Source of the DNA: Mixta calida
Lineage (GTDB): Bacteria; Pseudomonadota; Gammaproteobacteria; Enterobacterales; Enterobacteriaceae
Assembly: GCF_002953215.1 (NCBI RefSeq)
Contig: NZ_CP026378.1
Coordinates: forward strand, 1,966,540 to 2,030,539
Direction of reading: 5' to 3'
Length of the DNA: 64,000 nucleotides
Program-made: the position numbers and the translations under genes
Shown: piece after piece, positions 36,599-45,591 of the stretch
Numbering within the stretch: position 1 is the first letter of the stretch
Layout of the letters: each line of letters begins with the position of its first letter
The notes under the pieces: model-generated
What the model was told of the DNA's origin: nothing
The model's database searches: none
The model's input: the letters and a program-made list of their open reading frames with translations, nothing else

Positions 36599-38713
36599 TT
36601 ACCTCACTGATACCGATTGTCCGCCGCTGGAGGTCGGCGCCTCGGCGGCCGCAAACCTGTTGCCGTCACGGCCCGAATCGGCCAGGCTGGCGGCCAGCTT
36701 GCGCATCATCAACGCATTGTCGCGTGCGAAAGGCGACGACTGAATCTGGCGATCCAACAGCTGGCTGAGATGCCAGTCAAGCTGCTGCAGATCGTGCGTG
36801 GTGACGCTGGCAGGCAGGGTCCGCTGTAAGTTTTGCATCAGCCAGCCGCGCAGGAATTCGCCATCATAGTTGCGCGGCTGATAGAGCATCTGGTAGGCGC
36901 GCAGCGCATTGCGGCTGAATTCGCTGTCGCCGCCCTTATCGCTGCCCAGAATGCGCGTGATTTCCTGTGCCACGCGCGGCAGCAGCAGCGATTTCAGCGC
37001 ATTCTGATACAGCACCCAGGCGGCGTCGCTCACCTGATCGCCGCGGTAAAGCCCGGCGCGCATGCTGAGCGGCGGATTGTCGAGCGAAAAGCTCTCCACC
37101 TGCGGCAAATTCACCAGGCTGTTCAGATAGGGTAGCAGATCGAAAATGGTGCCGGTGTTTTGCCGGGCAAGTTCCGCCCCCTGGCGCGTCAACGGTGGAA
37201 CACGTTCGGCAATCTGCTGTAAATAGTGCTGGTTTTGATAATAACTGGTGAACCAGAAGCCGCAGGCCAGCACCAGCGCAGCGGCCATCGTGCCGTAGCT
37301 GAACCAGTGCAGCAGGCGATTGCGCTCTTCCCAGCGGCTGTCGCTGCCCGCCAGGCCGCTCTCTTCAAAAATCAAATCGCTCAGCAGATGGCGAATAAAG
37401 TAGCTCTGTCCCTTGTTGCCGGGGATTGGCGCGGCGCGATTAACGCTGTCCCAGGCGGCGATGGAGTGCTCGCCGGTGCGCGGCAGTTGCAGCTTGCGCG
37501 TCAGCTGACCCATGATGCGATCGAACGGCAGGCCTTCCTGCGTGCCGCTGGTGAAGAACAGGCCGCGCGGCGACCAGCCGACCGCGCCGCCGACCGGCGC
37601 GAAGACGATCTCAAGATATTCCGCCAGCAGCGGACGCAGCGAGGCGAACTCCTGTGGAAAGAGGAAGCAGTCGGCGCGCTGCACTAAATCGTTCTGCTGG
37701 TCCATGCGGTGCGCCACGTCGCGCTGCAATTGCTGCTGCAACAGGGTGAACTGCTGTTCAAAATGGGCGTTCAGCGGCTGGTTGGCTTCGCGTCCCGGCT
37801 CCCAGGGGAAAGTAAAACCCCAGATGCGGTCGCGCTGCTGCTTATCCAGCGTGGCGAAATAGCCCATAAAGCCTTTCAGCAGGTCGGTTTTGGTCACCAT
37901 GATATAGACCGGGAATTGAATTCCGGTGTGCTGGTGCAGCTCCTGCATGCGCTGCCGCAGCGCGGTGGCCTGGGCGTAGCGCGCCTCCGGCGCGTCGCTG
38001 AGCAGATCGGCGACGCTGATGGTCATGATCACGCCATTGACCGGCTGACGCGCGCGATAGCGCTTCAACAGAGCGATAAAGGTTTGCCATTCGCTGGCGT
38101 CGCGGGCGCGCTGGCTCTCCTGCAACGTATAGCGTCCTGCGGTATCCAGCAGCACCGCGCGGTCGGTAAACCACCAGTCGCAATGGCGCGTGCCGCCAAT
38201 GCCGCGCACGGCGCTTTTGCCGAGGCTGTCGGTCAGCGGGAACTCCAGCCCGGAGTTGAGCAGGGCGGTGGTTTTACCGGCGCCCGGCGCGCCGACGATC
38301 ACATACCAGGGAAGTTGATAGATCCAGGGGGCGCTGTAGCGCTGTAAGCGTCCGCCGCGACGGCGGCCGAACTGCGTTTTTTTCAGCAGCGTCATCGCTT
38401 CGTTAAAGCGATCGGTCAGCATATTTTCCGTGGCCTGCTGCTCTGCCGGATCGAGCGCCGCCTGCTGTTGCAGGTTGGTCAAAAGGCGACTATTAAACCA
38501 GGCGTTATAAAGCCGCGGTATCAGTTGCAGCAGTATCCACAGGAAATAGCCGAGACCGATCGCCAGCTGGCGGTTAAACACCGACTCCAGCGGACGGCTG
38601 TTGCCGATGGTCAGCAATGGGCCGACAATCCAGATCAGGCAGGCGAAGGCGCTGATGCTGATAAATCCCCAGGCCAGACGGCTGGCGAACAGCGGGGGCC
38701 AAACCTTCTTCAT
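36599..38713 (-). CDS. tssM: T6SS membrane protein TssM (IcmF), short form
   Basis: 704 residues, against roughly 1100-1250 for usual TssM proteins. Two N-terminal helices (about 15-65), the cytoplasmic GTPase-like domain with P-loop VGAPGAGKTTALLN near residue 140 and VLLDTAGRY (Walker B/switch), a third helix near 465 (GTMAAALVLACGFWFTSYY), then only about 220 periplasmic residues. The large C-terminal IcmF/DUF1215 part that contacts TssJ is absent. The end is probably natural rather than a sequencing fault, because the tagF ribosome site overlaps the stop. It shares one base with tssL. Confidence 0.85.
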   Translation of the reverse strand: MKKVWPPLFASRLAWGFISISAFACLIWIVGPLLTIGNSRPLESVFNRQLAIGLGYFLWILLQLIPRLYNAWFNSRLLTNLQQQAALDPAEQQATENMLTDRFNEAMTLLKKTQFGRRRGGRLQRYSAPWIYQLPWYVIVGAPGAGKTTALLNSGLEFPLTDSLGKSAVRGIGGTRHCDWWFTDRAVLLDTAGRYTLQESQRARDASEWQTFIALLKRYRARQPVNGVIMTISVADLLSDAPEARYAQATALRQRMQELHQHTGIQFPVYIMVTKTDLLKGFMGYFATLDKQQRDRIWGFTFPWEPGREANQPLNAHFEQQFTLLQQQLQRDVAHRMDQQNDLVQRADCFLFPQEFASLRPLLAEYLEIVFAPVGGAVGWSPRGLFFTSGTQEGLPFDRIMGQLTRKLQLPRTGEHSIAAWDSVNRAAPIPGNKGQSYFIRHLLSDLIFEESGLAGSDSRWEERNRLLHWFSYGTMAAALVLACGFWFTSYYQNQHYLQQIAERVPPLTRQGAELARQNTGTIFDLLPYLNSLVNLPQVESFSLDNPPLSMRAGLYRGDQVSDAAWVLYQNALKSLLLPRVAQEITRILGSDKGGDSEFSRNALRAYQMLYQPRNYDGEFLRGWLMQNLQRTLPASVTTHDLQQLDWHLSQLLDRQIQSSPFARDNALMMRKLAASLADSGRDGNRFAAAEAPTSSGGQSVSVR

Positions 38714-39933
38714 TACGGCGTCTCCTTTTGCGCATGGTTGACCGGCGCCGGAGCGGCGAACAGGGTAATTTCGATACGGCGGTTGCGGGCGCGGTTCTCT
38801 TCGCTGTCGTTGGGCAGCAGCGGATCGCTGTCGCCGCGTCCCTCCGCTTTAATCTGGCGGCCCGGCGGCAGTTGCTGATCGAGCAGGGCGCCGATCGCTT
38901 TGGCGCGCGCCAGCGAGAATTCATAGCTGGAGGAGAAGCGACTATTGCGTGACGCGCGGTTATCGGTATAGGCCGAGACCAGCACCGTGCCTTTGATATC
39001 CTGCATCGCGGCGGCAACGCGCATCAACAGCGCGCGTCCGACGCTGTTCAGCGCAGTAGCGCCGGGATCGAACAGTTTATCCGCAGGCAGAATGATTTTG
39101 CTGCCAAACGGGCCGTCGCTCACCTCCAGCTGTCCGGCGGCCAGCACGTCGCTGAGACGCTGACGCAGATTAAGCAGCGACTGCGGCGTATCGGCTGTAC
39201 GTGACAGTGTCACTTCAGGCAGCGGCGCCTGATAGATGGCGCGCAGCAGTGGTTCCGCCTGATTGCCCAGCCGCCAGTTCAGTCCGCTGTAGATCAGGCT
39301 GGCAATCAGCGCGGTCATAATAAGGCAGGCCCATATCGGCACCGGCGGGCGCCAGAATTGACTGGCGAGCGGGCGGGTTTCAATTGTGACGCGGTCGGGC
39401 GCGGCGCCGCCCTGACGCGTTTCGTCGATCAGCTGGCCGAGACGGGCAACAATCGTGTCGCGCTGCTGGCGACCATTCTCCATGCCGCGATAGCGGCCTT
39501 CATAGCCGAGCAGCAGACAGTAGTGAATCACCTCCAGCAGCGCCAGATGCTGGGCAGGGGTTTGCGAAAGCCGGGAAAGCAGCTGAAAGAATTTTTCGCC
39601 GCCCCAGCTTTCGTTATGAAAGGTAACCAGCAGGCCGTTGCCCGACCAGACGCCGCGAATGCCCCAGGGGGTTTGCGCCGCGGCCTCATCAAGCGCGCTG
39701 CACAGACAATAACGGGCGCCGATAATGGTTTCAAACGGCAGGCCCGCGCGCTTGCAGCGGTTTTCAAACAGACGCACTTCTTCGACCAGTTGCAGGCGCA
39801 GCCCGGCCGGATCGTCATGCGTGGCGGCCATACGAATATGCACAATGCTATTCAACAGCGGCGAAGCCGCTGCCAGTAATATGTTCTCATTGCTCGTGTT
39901 GTGTGCGTCACGGGCAGCGTCTACAGGCGTCAT
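38713..39933 (-). CDS. tssL: T6SS TssL with C-terminal OmpA domain
   Basis: 406 residues. Residues about 15-205 are the cytoplasmic DotU/TssL domain (LVEEVRLFENRCKRAGLPFE, RYCLCSALDEAAAQTPWG, LLGYEGRYRGMENGRQQRDT). A single helix follows (PIWACLIMTALIASLIYSGL). The C-terminal OmpA-like domain binds peptidoglycan: VLVSAYTDNRASRNSRFSSS, LARAKAIGALLD and RNRRIEITLF. In a working system it anchors the TssJLM complex to the cell wall. The stop overlaps the tssM start. Confidence 0.92.
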   Translation of the reverse strand: MTPVDAARDAHNTSNENILLAAASPLLNSIVHIRMAATHDDPAGLRLQLVEEVRLFENRCKRAGLPFETIIGARYCLCSALDEAAAQTPWGIRGVWSGNGLLVTFHNESWGGEKFFQLLSRLSQTPAQHLALLEVIHYCLLLGYEGRYRGMENGRQQRDTIVARLGQLIDETRQGGAAPDRVTIETRPLASQFWRPPVPIWACLIMTALIASLIYSGLNWRLGNQAEPLLRAIYQAPLPEVTLSRTADTPQSLLNLRQRLSDVLAAGQLEVSDGPFGSKIILPADKLFDPGATALNSVGRALLMRVAAAMQDIKGTVLVSAYTDNRASRNSRFSSSYEFSLARAKAIGALLDQQLPPGRQIKAEGRGDSDPLLPNDSEENRARNRRIEITLFAAPAPVNHAQKETP

Positions 39934-40018
39934 TGAATCACATTATTCCAGACTGAAAATATCCCATCTTCAGCAGTAACCGGGAGTTCCTGCCGGACTG
40001 CGCGCCGGCAGGCGTTGC

Positions 40019-40522
40019 TTAATCGAGGATCCAGGTGGCGGTATTCGCTTTGCGACAGGCTTTGCTGGCGCCGCCTACATCAACACAGACCTGCTTACTG
40101 GCGCGACGCGGACGCGGACGATCGTTGCGCAGCGCCTCTTCGTAGCGATCGGCGGCGACTCCCGCTTTCATCGGCACGTAGCCGATAAGCTGGGTATCAT
40201 CCGCGTCGGCGATCGCCAGCCAGTTGTTTTCCACCTTGCCCAGCACCTGGAAATGTTTGCCGTTTTCCAGATAGCGCACCACTTTTCCGCCGTAGTCGGG
40301 CGAGGTCATTACGGAGGCGTCGTAGAGCGCGCGCCAGGTCTCATCAACCGGCGTGAACTCCGCGGGCGGATTCACCGCATGACGATGCACCAGCGTCACG
40401 CCGTTGACGGTGCTGCTGACCAGCGTATCGTCATTAACGGGCGGCGGCGGCGGTTTACAGCCGGCGACGGTCAGAACAGCGAGCAATGTCAGCGCGAAAC
40501 GAATTTTCACTTTGATCCTCAC
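40019..40522 (-). CDS. T6SS-linked lipoprotein with SH3-like domain
   Basis: 167 residues. A lipoprotein signal (ALTLLAVLTVAGCKPPPPP, lipid-bearing Cys 22) is followed by a proline run and an SH3-like region (GKVVRYLENGKHFQVLGKVE and NWLAIADADDTQLIGYVPMK). It is not a TssJ by pattern: the transthyretin-like fold and length differ. A peptidoglycan- or envelope-binding role is likely. It is the first gene of the minus-strand cluster, 85 bases before tssL, so the operon promoter should lie within 40523-40898. Confidence 0.75.
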   Translation of the reverse strand: MRIKVKIRFALTLLAVLTVAGCKPPPPPVNDDTLVSSTVNGVTLVHRHAVNPPAEFTPVDETWRALYDASVMTSPDYGGKVVRYLENGKHFQVLGKVENNWLAIADADDTQLIGYVPMKAGVAADRYEEALRNDRPRPRRASKQVCVDVGGASKACRKANTATWILD

Positions 40523-40898
40523 GATCTCATCAGGTTATCTGGACAAAAGCCAGACCGGGTAGCGCAGAAACGCGGCGGGCAAGCCTGACGCTTGCCGGGC
40601 TGTGACGCGGCTGGCTGGAAAAAATTGCTCAGATTTACAGAAAGATAAAACCAGGCTCAGTCTACCTGACACTTTTGAGATTTCAAACTATTGCACGGGT
40701 CTGTTTCTCATGTTATTTGCCGCCGCGCGCAAGGCGGAACGGCGTTTTATCAGGTAACGCTTTGCGAAGTATAGTCAAGGCGTCAGGCGCAGCGCGGGCT
40801 TAATCAGGGGAGTGAAAAAAGTGGACAGAAGAAAAGGCGAGACGGCGATAAAGCGTCCCGACGACGCGGGCGCGTAGTCGGGCCAGTAATTTCAGAAT
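40523..40898. other. Promoter region of the T6SS-like cluster and end of the chemoreceptor gene
   Basis: About 376 bases. A CCCGAC/GTCGGG pair (40857-40882) with no T-run lies just past the chemoreceptor stop and is a weak terminator candidate. The segment nearest 40522 should carry the promoter of the minus-strand cluster, but no convincing -10/-35 pair is seen. No gene. Confidence 0.45.
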
Positions 40899-42686
40899 TT
40901 ACAGACGGAAGTGACCGGCGGTTTCCGCCAGCTCGTTGGCCTGGAACTTCAGCGCGCCGGCGGCAGCGGTTGATTCCACCACCAGTTCGGCGTTCTGCTG
41001 CACCATTTCGTCGAGCTTGCCGATCGCCAGATGCACGCCCTGAATGCCGCGCAGCTGCGTTTCGCTGGCGTGGGTGATGCTCTCCATAATATCGGAGACG
41101 CTGGCGACGCTGCTGACGATATTGGTCATGCTTTCGCCCGCCATACGCACGTAGCGCGAACCGGCCGCCACGCTCTCCGTGGTGCTGTCGATCAGGGTTT
41201 TGATCTCTTTCGCCGCCTGGGCGCTGCGCTGCGCCAGATTACGCACCTCGCCCGCCACTACCGCGAAACCGCGCCCCTGTTCGCCCGCCCGCGCCGCTTC
41301 CACCGCCGCGTTCAGCGCCAGAATATTGGTCTGGAAAGCGATGCCGTCGATCACGCTGATAATATCGCCGATTTTACCGGAGGCCTGTTCGATCGTCTCC
41401 ATGGTGGCGATCACGCTGGAGACCACCTCGCCGCCGCGCCGAGCGGCCTCGGACGCCGAGGCCGCCTGCTGATTGGCCTGCATCGCCGACTGGGTAGAGT
41501 CGGTCACCGAATGACTGATGGCGTCCATGGCGCTCACCGTCTCGCGCAGGTTGTTGGCCGCCTGTTCGGTGCGCCCGGAGAGATCGGCGTTGCCGCTGGC
41601 GATCTCATTGGCCTCGACCTGCACCGAGGCGCTGGCGTCGCGCAGCTGCGTCATCACCGTCGCCAGCTTGTCGGTAAAGGCGTTAAAGGCGCTGGCGATC
41701 TGCGACACCTCATCATGACCGGTTACCGGCAGGCGTTGGGTCAGATCGTCGTCGCCGGAGCTGATGGCGCGCATCGCATCGCGAATAGAGATCAGGCGGC
41801 GCATCAGCGCGCCGATCAGCAGGCCGATGATCAGCGCCGCGACCACGACCAGCAGCACCAGCGATACCGCCGAGGTGGAGAGCAGGGAGCGCATCCCGGC
41901 GGAGGCTTCATTTTTATCCAACGCCACCACCAGATACCAGTCGGTGCCGTTGACCGGCTTCGCCAGCAGCAGCTTATCCACACCGTTAAGACGTGCCGTC
42001 ATCGGCTTCTGGCTTGCCAGCAGAGCGGGCACGTCAAGGTCGGGCAGCAGGTTTTTCACCGGCTTCAGCGCCATGCCAGCATCGCTGGTGGTGACGATGG
42101 TGCCGTTTTTATCAATCAGCAGGCCGCTGCTGGCGGGCGTCGGCCGGATCGCGCCGACGTTCGCCACCACGCTGTCCATCGCCACGTCGCCTGACAGTAC
42201 CGCCTGCAATGTACCGTTCTGCACGACCGGCACGGCAAAGGCGACCACCAGCTTGCCGCTGGCGACATCGATATAGGGCGGCGTCACGATCGGTTTGCCC
42301 GCCGCCTGCGCCTGCAAATACCACGGACGGCCGGTCGGATCGAAATCGGGCGGAATGCCCGCCGCCTCGGAGAACTTCGCCACTTTGCTGGCATAGCCGG
42401 CATAGACGTTGGTAAAGCCGCCCGCCGCGGCGATCTGCTTAAAGGCGGGCACCGGATCGGCGCTGAGCGCTACCGGCGTTAGCGAGGCGATCATCGTCGA
42501 CTTGCTGCTTACCCATTCGGCAATCGCCGCGTCATGGCTGTTGGTGACCGCTTCCAGCGTATCGGTAATCGCCTGCTGGTTATATTTTTCCGCCACCAGA
42601 TAGTTGAGCGTGGTGTTGATGATAAGCGCCACCACCACGCTGGCAGTAGTAATGGCGACGAGACGAGCGCGTATTGAAGAGAGCAT
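40899..42686 (-). CDS. Methyl-accepting chemotaxis protein with dCache sensor
   Basis: 595 residues. Helix 1 (about 10-30), a periplasmic dCache domain (about 35-275), helix 2 ([20 protein letters not shown]), a HAMP domain and the MA signalling domain with the conserved tip [20 protein letters not shown]. The sensor shows the residue pattern linked to amino-acid binding: GRPWYLQA (R, W, Y), PPYIDVASG (Y, D) and VLSGDVAMD (D). No C-terminal NWETF-type pentapeptide for CheR/CheB. It ends next to the T6SS-like cluster and is divergent from nasR. Confidence 0.9.
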   Translation of the reverse strand: MLSSIRARLVAITTASVVVALIINTTLNYLVAEKYNQQAITDTLEAVTNSHDAAIAEWVSSKSTMIASLTPVALSADPVPAFKQIAAAGGFTNVYAGYASKVAKFSEAAGIPPDFDPTGRPWYLQAQAAGKPIVTPPYIDVASGKLVVAFAVPVVQNGTLQAVLSGDVAMDSVVANVGAIRPTPASSGLLIDKNGTIVTTSDAGMALKPVKNLLPDLDVPALLASQKPMTARLNGVDKLLLAKPVNGTDWYLVVALDKNEASAGMRSLLSTSAVSLVLLVVVAALIIGLLIGALMRRLISIRDAMRAISSGDDDLTQRLPVTGHDEVSQIASAFNAFTDKLATVMTQLRDASASVQVEANEIASGNADLSGRTEQAANNLRETVSAMDAISHSVTDSTQSAMQANQQAASASEAARRGGEVVSSVIATMETIEQASGKIGDIISVIDGIAFQTNILALNAAVEAARAGEQGRGFAVVAGEVRNLAQRSAQAAKEIKTLIDSTTESVAAGSRYVRMAGESMTNIVSSVASVSDIMESITHASETQLRGIQGVHLAIGKLDEMVQQNAELVVESTAAAGALKFQANELAETAGHFRL

Positions 42687-42844
42687 GGTGAAGCCTCATG
42701 TCACAGGGTTTTACCTGATATCGGTCGATAGTGAAGCCAACTTGAGGCAAACATGCCGGATATAAGTAAATGTTATCGCTGCGTCACAACGTTAAGTGGC
42801 ACGCACTTTGCTTAATCTGAATCATCAGGGCAACGGAGCAAAAG

Positions 42845-44092
42845 ATGATGAATACCATGGGGTACGCCAGGCGTTATCTGTCGGCATCGCGTGAAAGCGA
42901 GCTTTCCGCCCTGCGGGAATTGCTGACCAGCGGCGCGTTGCTGAGCGGCATCAGCGCGCTGATCCATGCATTACAGCGCGAACGCGGCGCCTCGACGCTC
43001 TGGCTCTGCGCTGAAGCGAGCCTGACGGCAGAAGCGCTAACCGCGCGTCGGCAGGAGGCGGACCAGGCGCTGGCCGCGATGATCGACCTGCTGCCGACGC
43101 CGCAGCGGCGCGCCGACGGCAGCCGATTTTACAACCGCGCGGCGCTGGCGCTGCATGCATTGAGCGGGCTGTCGACGCTGCGCGCGCAGGTGCGCCAGCG
43201 CCAGCTGCCGCACGCGGAGGCGATGCAGCAGTTCAGCGAAATTATCCGCCATCTGCTGCACCTGATTGTCGAGGCGGCGGACACCGCCAGCGACCCGCAG
43301 ATGTCGCGCGCGCTGCTGGCGCTGTTCAGCTTTATGCAGGGCAAAGAGCTGGCCGGTCAGGAGCGCGCGCTCGGCGCGGCAGGGTTCGCCGCCGGTACGT
43401 TCAGCCGCACGGCGCAGCGGCAGTTGATCGCGCTGCTGGAGGGCCAGGATCGCAGCTTCGCCACCTTCGTTCAGTTCGCTGACGACGACAGCCTGCGGGC
43501 ATGGCGCGCCGTGGCCGAAGCGGGACAGGAGATTGAAAAGCTGCGGCGCATCGCCTGCGGCGGCATGACGACGCGCGGCGTCGAGGCGCAGCGCTGGTTC
43601 CGCCTGCTGAGCGAACGGCTTGATGCGATGAAGCAGATTGAAGAGCGTCTGGAACAGCGGATTCTGATCGTCTGCCGCCGCTGCATCGAAAGGATCGACC
43701 AGGCGGAAGACGACGACTGGCCCACTGCGCACGTCGGGCTGGGCTACAGCCTCTACGTGGCGGCCGCACCCTGGCTGGAGGAGGGCGACGGCGCGCTGGA
43801 TGCGGGCGGCGTCGCGCCGCAGCTGAGCCGCTCGCTGCTGACGATGCTGGAACAGCAGGCGCAGCGGCTACAGGCGCAGAGCGACGAGCTGGCGGCGATG
43901 CGCGTCGCGCTGACGCAGCGTAAAGAGATCGAGCGCGCCAAAGCGCTGTTGATGCAGCATCACCAGTGTGATGAGGAGCAGGCGTGGCATACGCTGCGCA
44001 AAATGGCGATGAATCAAAATAAACGGGTCTGGGAGATCGCGCAGGCGCTGGTGGCGGTCTCTTCCGCTTTTTCGTTAACTCAAAAGAGTTAG
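42845..44092 (+). CDS. nasR: Nitrate/nitrite-responsive antiterminator NasR
   Basis: 415 residues. The long helical N-terminal NIT domain senses nitrate and nitrite (HALQRERGASTLWL near residue 40 is typical). The C-terminal ANTAR domain (about 340-405) has AMRVALTQRKEIERAKALLM and QCDEEQAWHTLRKMAMNQNK, the RNA-binding three-helix bundle. NasR binds the nas leader RNA and prevents termination when nitrate is present. Its target hairpins are visible in the next 200 bases. It lies directly upstream of the nasF operon, as in Klebsiella. Confidence 0.93.
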   Translation: MMNTMGYARRYLSASRESELSALRELLTSGALLSGISALIHALQRERGASTLWLCAEASLTAEALTARRQEADQALAAMIDLLPTPQRRADGSRFYNRAALALHALSGLSTLRAQVRQRQLPHAEAMQQFSEIIRHLLHLIVEAADTASDPQMSRALLALFSFMQGKELAGQERALGAAGFAAGTFSRTAQRQLIALLEGQDRSFATFVQFADDDSLRAWRAVAEAGQEIEKLRRIACGGMTTRGVEAQRWFRLLSERLDAMKQIEERLEQRILIVCRRCIERIDQAEDDDWPTAHVGLGYSLYVAAAPWLEEGDGALDAGGVAPQLSRSLLTMLEQQAQRLQAQSDELAAMRVALTQRKEIERAKALLMQHHQCDEEQAWHTLRKMAMNQNKRVWEIAQALVAVSSAFSLTQKS

Positions 44093-44181
44093 CTGCACAA
44101 ACAATGTGCGTCCGCTGTGCCACGAAAGTGCGCCAGAAGACGACAGCGGCGGCAAAGCGCGCGCTGTAGGCCTGAAAAAGC

Positions 44182-44197
44182 TGGCACGCGGTTTGCA
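44182..44197 (+). promoter_or_regulatory. Sigma-54 (-24/-12) promoter of the nas operon
   Basis: TGGCACGCGGTTTGCA matches the consensus TGGCACG-N4-TTGCA at every fixed position. The GG and GC pairs are correctly spaced, and transcription should start near 44208. Known nas operons of Klebsiella are NtrC-activated from such a promoter, so nitrogen limitation is the expected signal. An NtrC site was not confidently found. Confidence 0.85.
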
Positions 44198-44226
44198 ACC
44201 TCATGAAGACACTATGTGCATTTGTT

Positions 44227-44270
44227 TCGCCAACGGCGGTGAGATGAGTGCTTTGGATAAAGGCGTCCGG
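44227..44270 (+). ncRNA. Two-hairpin ANTAR target in the nas leader
   Basis: Two small hairpins with six-base loops, each with A at loop position 1 and G at position 4, the known ANTAR rule. P1 is TCGCC [AACGGC] GGTGA at 44227-44242. P2 is GGAT [AAAGGC] GTCC at 44255-44268, extendable by two wobble pairs. They are ten to twelve bases apart. P2 uses bases 44259-44268, which also form the left arm of the terminator, so NasR-stabilised P2 and the terminator exclude each other. Confidence 0.75.
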
Positions 44271-44307
44271 TCGCAGGGTTCAGGCTCTGCGGCGGACGCC
44301 TTTTTTT
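44259..44307 (+). terminator. nas leader intrinsic terminator (regulated)
   Basis: AAAGGCGTCCG (44259-44269) pairs with CGGACGCCTTT (44293-44303), with a second inner stem CGCAG/CTGCG, and is followed by seven T. It stands about 25 bases before nasF, after the sigma-54 start site, and is the stop that NasR is expected to override. Confidence 0.9.
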
Positions 44308-44330
44308 ATTCCTTTTGCTGGAGCCACTGA

Positions 44331-45581
44331 ATGAGCAACGCGGATTTTATGTCGTCACGCCGCCGCTTTCTGATTGGCGGCGCTTTTGCGGCGGGCGGGC
44401 TGCTGATGCCGGGATTGCGCAACGCGGTATGGGCCGCTGGTTCCGACGCGCCGGAAAAGCGGTCGCTGCGCGTCGGCTTTATCCCGTTGACCGACTGCGC
44501 GCCGCTGGTTATGGCGGCGCTGAAGGGCTTTGATAAAAAACATGGCGTCAGCCTGCAGCTGTCGAAAGAGGCGAGCTGGGCGGCGGTGCGCGACAAGCTG
44601 GCCTCCGGCGAGCTGGATGCGGCCCATGCGCTCTACGGCATGATCTACGGGCTGCATCTTGGCATCGCCGGGCCGCAGCGGGCGATGGCCAATCTGATGA
44701 CGCTCAACAACAACGGCCAGGCGATCACCCTGTCGAACCAGTTAAAGGCGCAGGGCGTCACCGACGGTGCAGCGCTGCAAAAGCGCGTCGCCGCCAGCGA
44801 GCCGGGCAGCTATCGCTTCGCCCACACCTTTCCGACCGGCACCCACGCAATGTGGCTCTATTACTGGCTCGCCAGCGTCGGCATCGATCCGTTTCGCCAA
44901 CTGCGTCTGCTGGTGGTGCCGCCGCCGCAGATGGTGATGAACATGAAGATCGGCAATATGAGCGGCTTCTGCGTCGGCGAGCCGTGGAATCAGCGCGCCA
45001 TCAGCGACAACGTCGGCTATACCGTCGTCACCAGCCAGCAGGTTTGGCCCGATCACCCCGAAAAGATCCTCGCCACCCGCGCGCAGTGGGTCGGCGAGAA
45101 CCCAAACAGCGCGCGCGCCCTGACCGCCGCGGTGCTGGAGGCGGCGCGCTGGATAGACGCTTCCGAGGCCAACCGGCGCGAAACGGCGCAGGTCATCGCC
45201 GGGCGCGCCTTTCTCAACACCAAAGCGGAAACCATTACCGGGCGCATGCTCGGCCACTATCAGGATGGATTGGGGCGACGCTGGCAGGACGCGCACGGGC
45301 TGCGCTTTTTCCACGACGGCGCGGTCAACTATCCCTGGCTCTCCGACGGCATCTGGTTTCTCACCCAGTTTCAGCGCTGGGGCCTGCTGAAGCAGCAGCC
45401 CGACTATCTGGCGGTGGCGCGCGCCATCAACCGCACCGACATCTACCGCCAGGCCGCCAGCGCGGTGGGCAATATCGCCGTGCCGCAGAGCGAAATGCGC
45501 AGCAGCACCCTGATCGACGGCAGAGTCTGGGATGGCAGCGATCCTGCCGCCTGGGCCACCGGTTTCGCCATTAAACGCTGA
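44331..45581 (+). CDS. nasF: Nitrate ABC transporter substrate-binding protein
   Basis: 416 residues. A Tat signal is clear: MSSRRRFLIGGAFAAGGLLM (SRRRFL twin arginine), ending near WAA. The mature part is NrtA/SsuA-like: RVGFIPLTDCAPLVMAALKG, TFPTGTHAMWLYYWLASVGI and GFCVGEPWNQRAI, the last typical of nitrate binders. It would capture nitrate or nitrite in the periplasm for NasE and NasD. First gene of the operon after the regulated leader. Confidence 0.92.
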   Translation: MSNADFMSSRRRFLIGGAFAAGGLLMPGLRNAVWAAGSDAPEKRSLRVGFIPLTDCAPLVMAALKGFDKKHGVSLQLSKEASWAAVRDKLASGELDAAHALYGMIYGLHLGIAGPQRAMANLMTLNNNGQAITLSNQLKAQGVTDGAALQKRVAASEPGSYRFAHTFPTGTHAMWLYYWLASVGIDPFRQLRLLVVPPPQMVMNMKIGNMSGFCVGEPWNQRAISDNVGYTVVTSQQVWPDHPEKILATRAQWVGENPNSARALTAAVLEAARWIDASEANRRETAQVIAGRAFLNTKAETITGRMLGHYQDGLGRRWQDAHGLRFFHDGAVNYPWLSDGIWFLTQFQRWGLLKQQPDYLAVARAINRTDIYRQAASAVGNIAVPQSEMRSSTLIDGRVWDGSDPAAWATGFAIKR

Positions 45582-45591
45582 GGAACGCCGC

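Noticed and set aside
40019-40522. Calling the SH3 lipoprotein TssJ
   Set aside because: Its residues form an SH3-like segment after a proline run; the TssJ beta-sandwich pattern and its loop are not visible.
41031-42194. A 387-codon plus-strand frame opposite the chemoreceptor
   Set aside because: The receptor on the other strand has complete domains; this frame is His/Arg/Gly-rich shadow.
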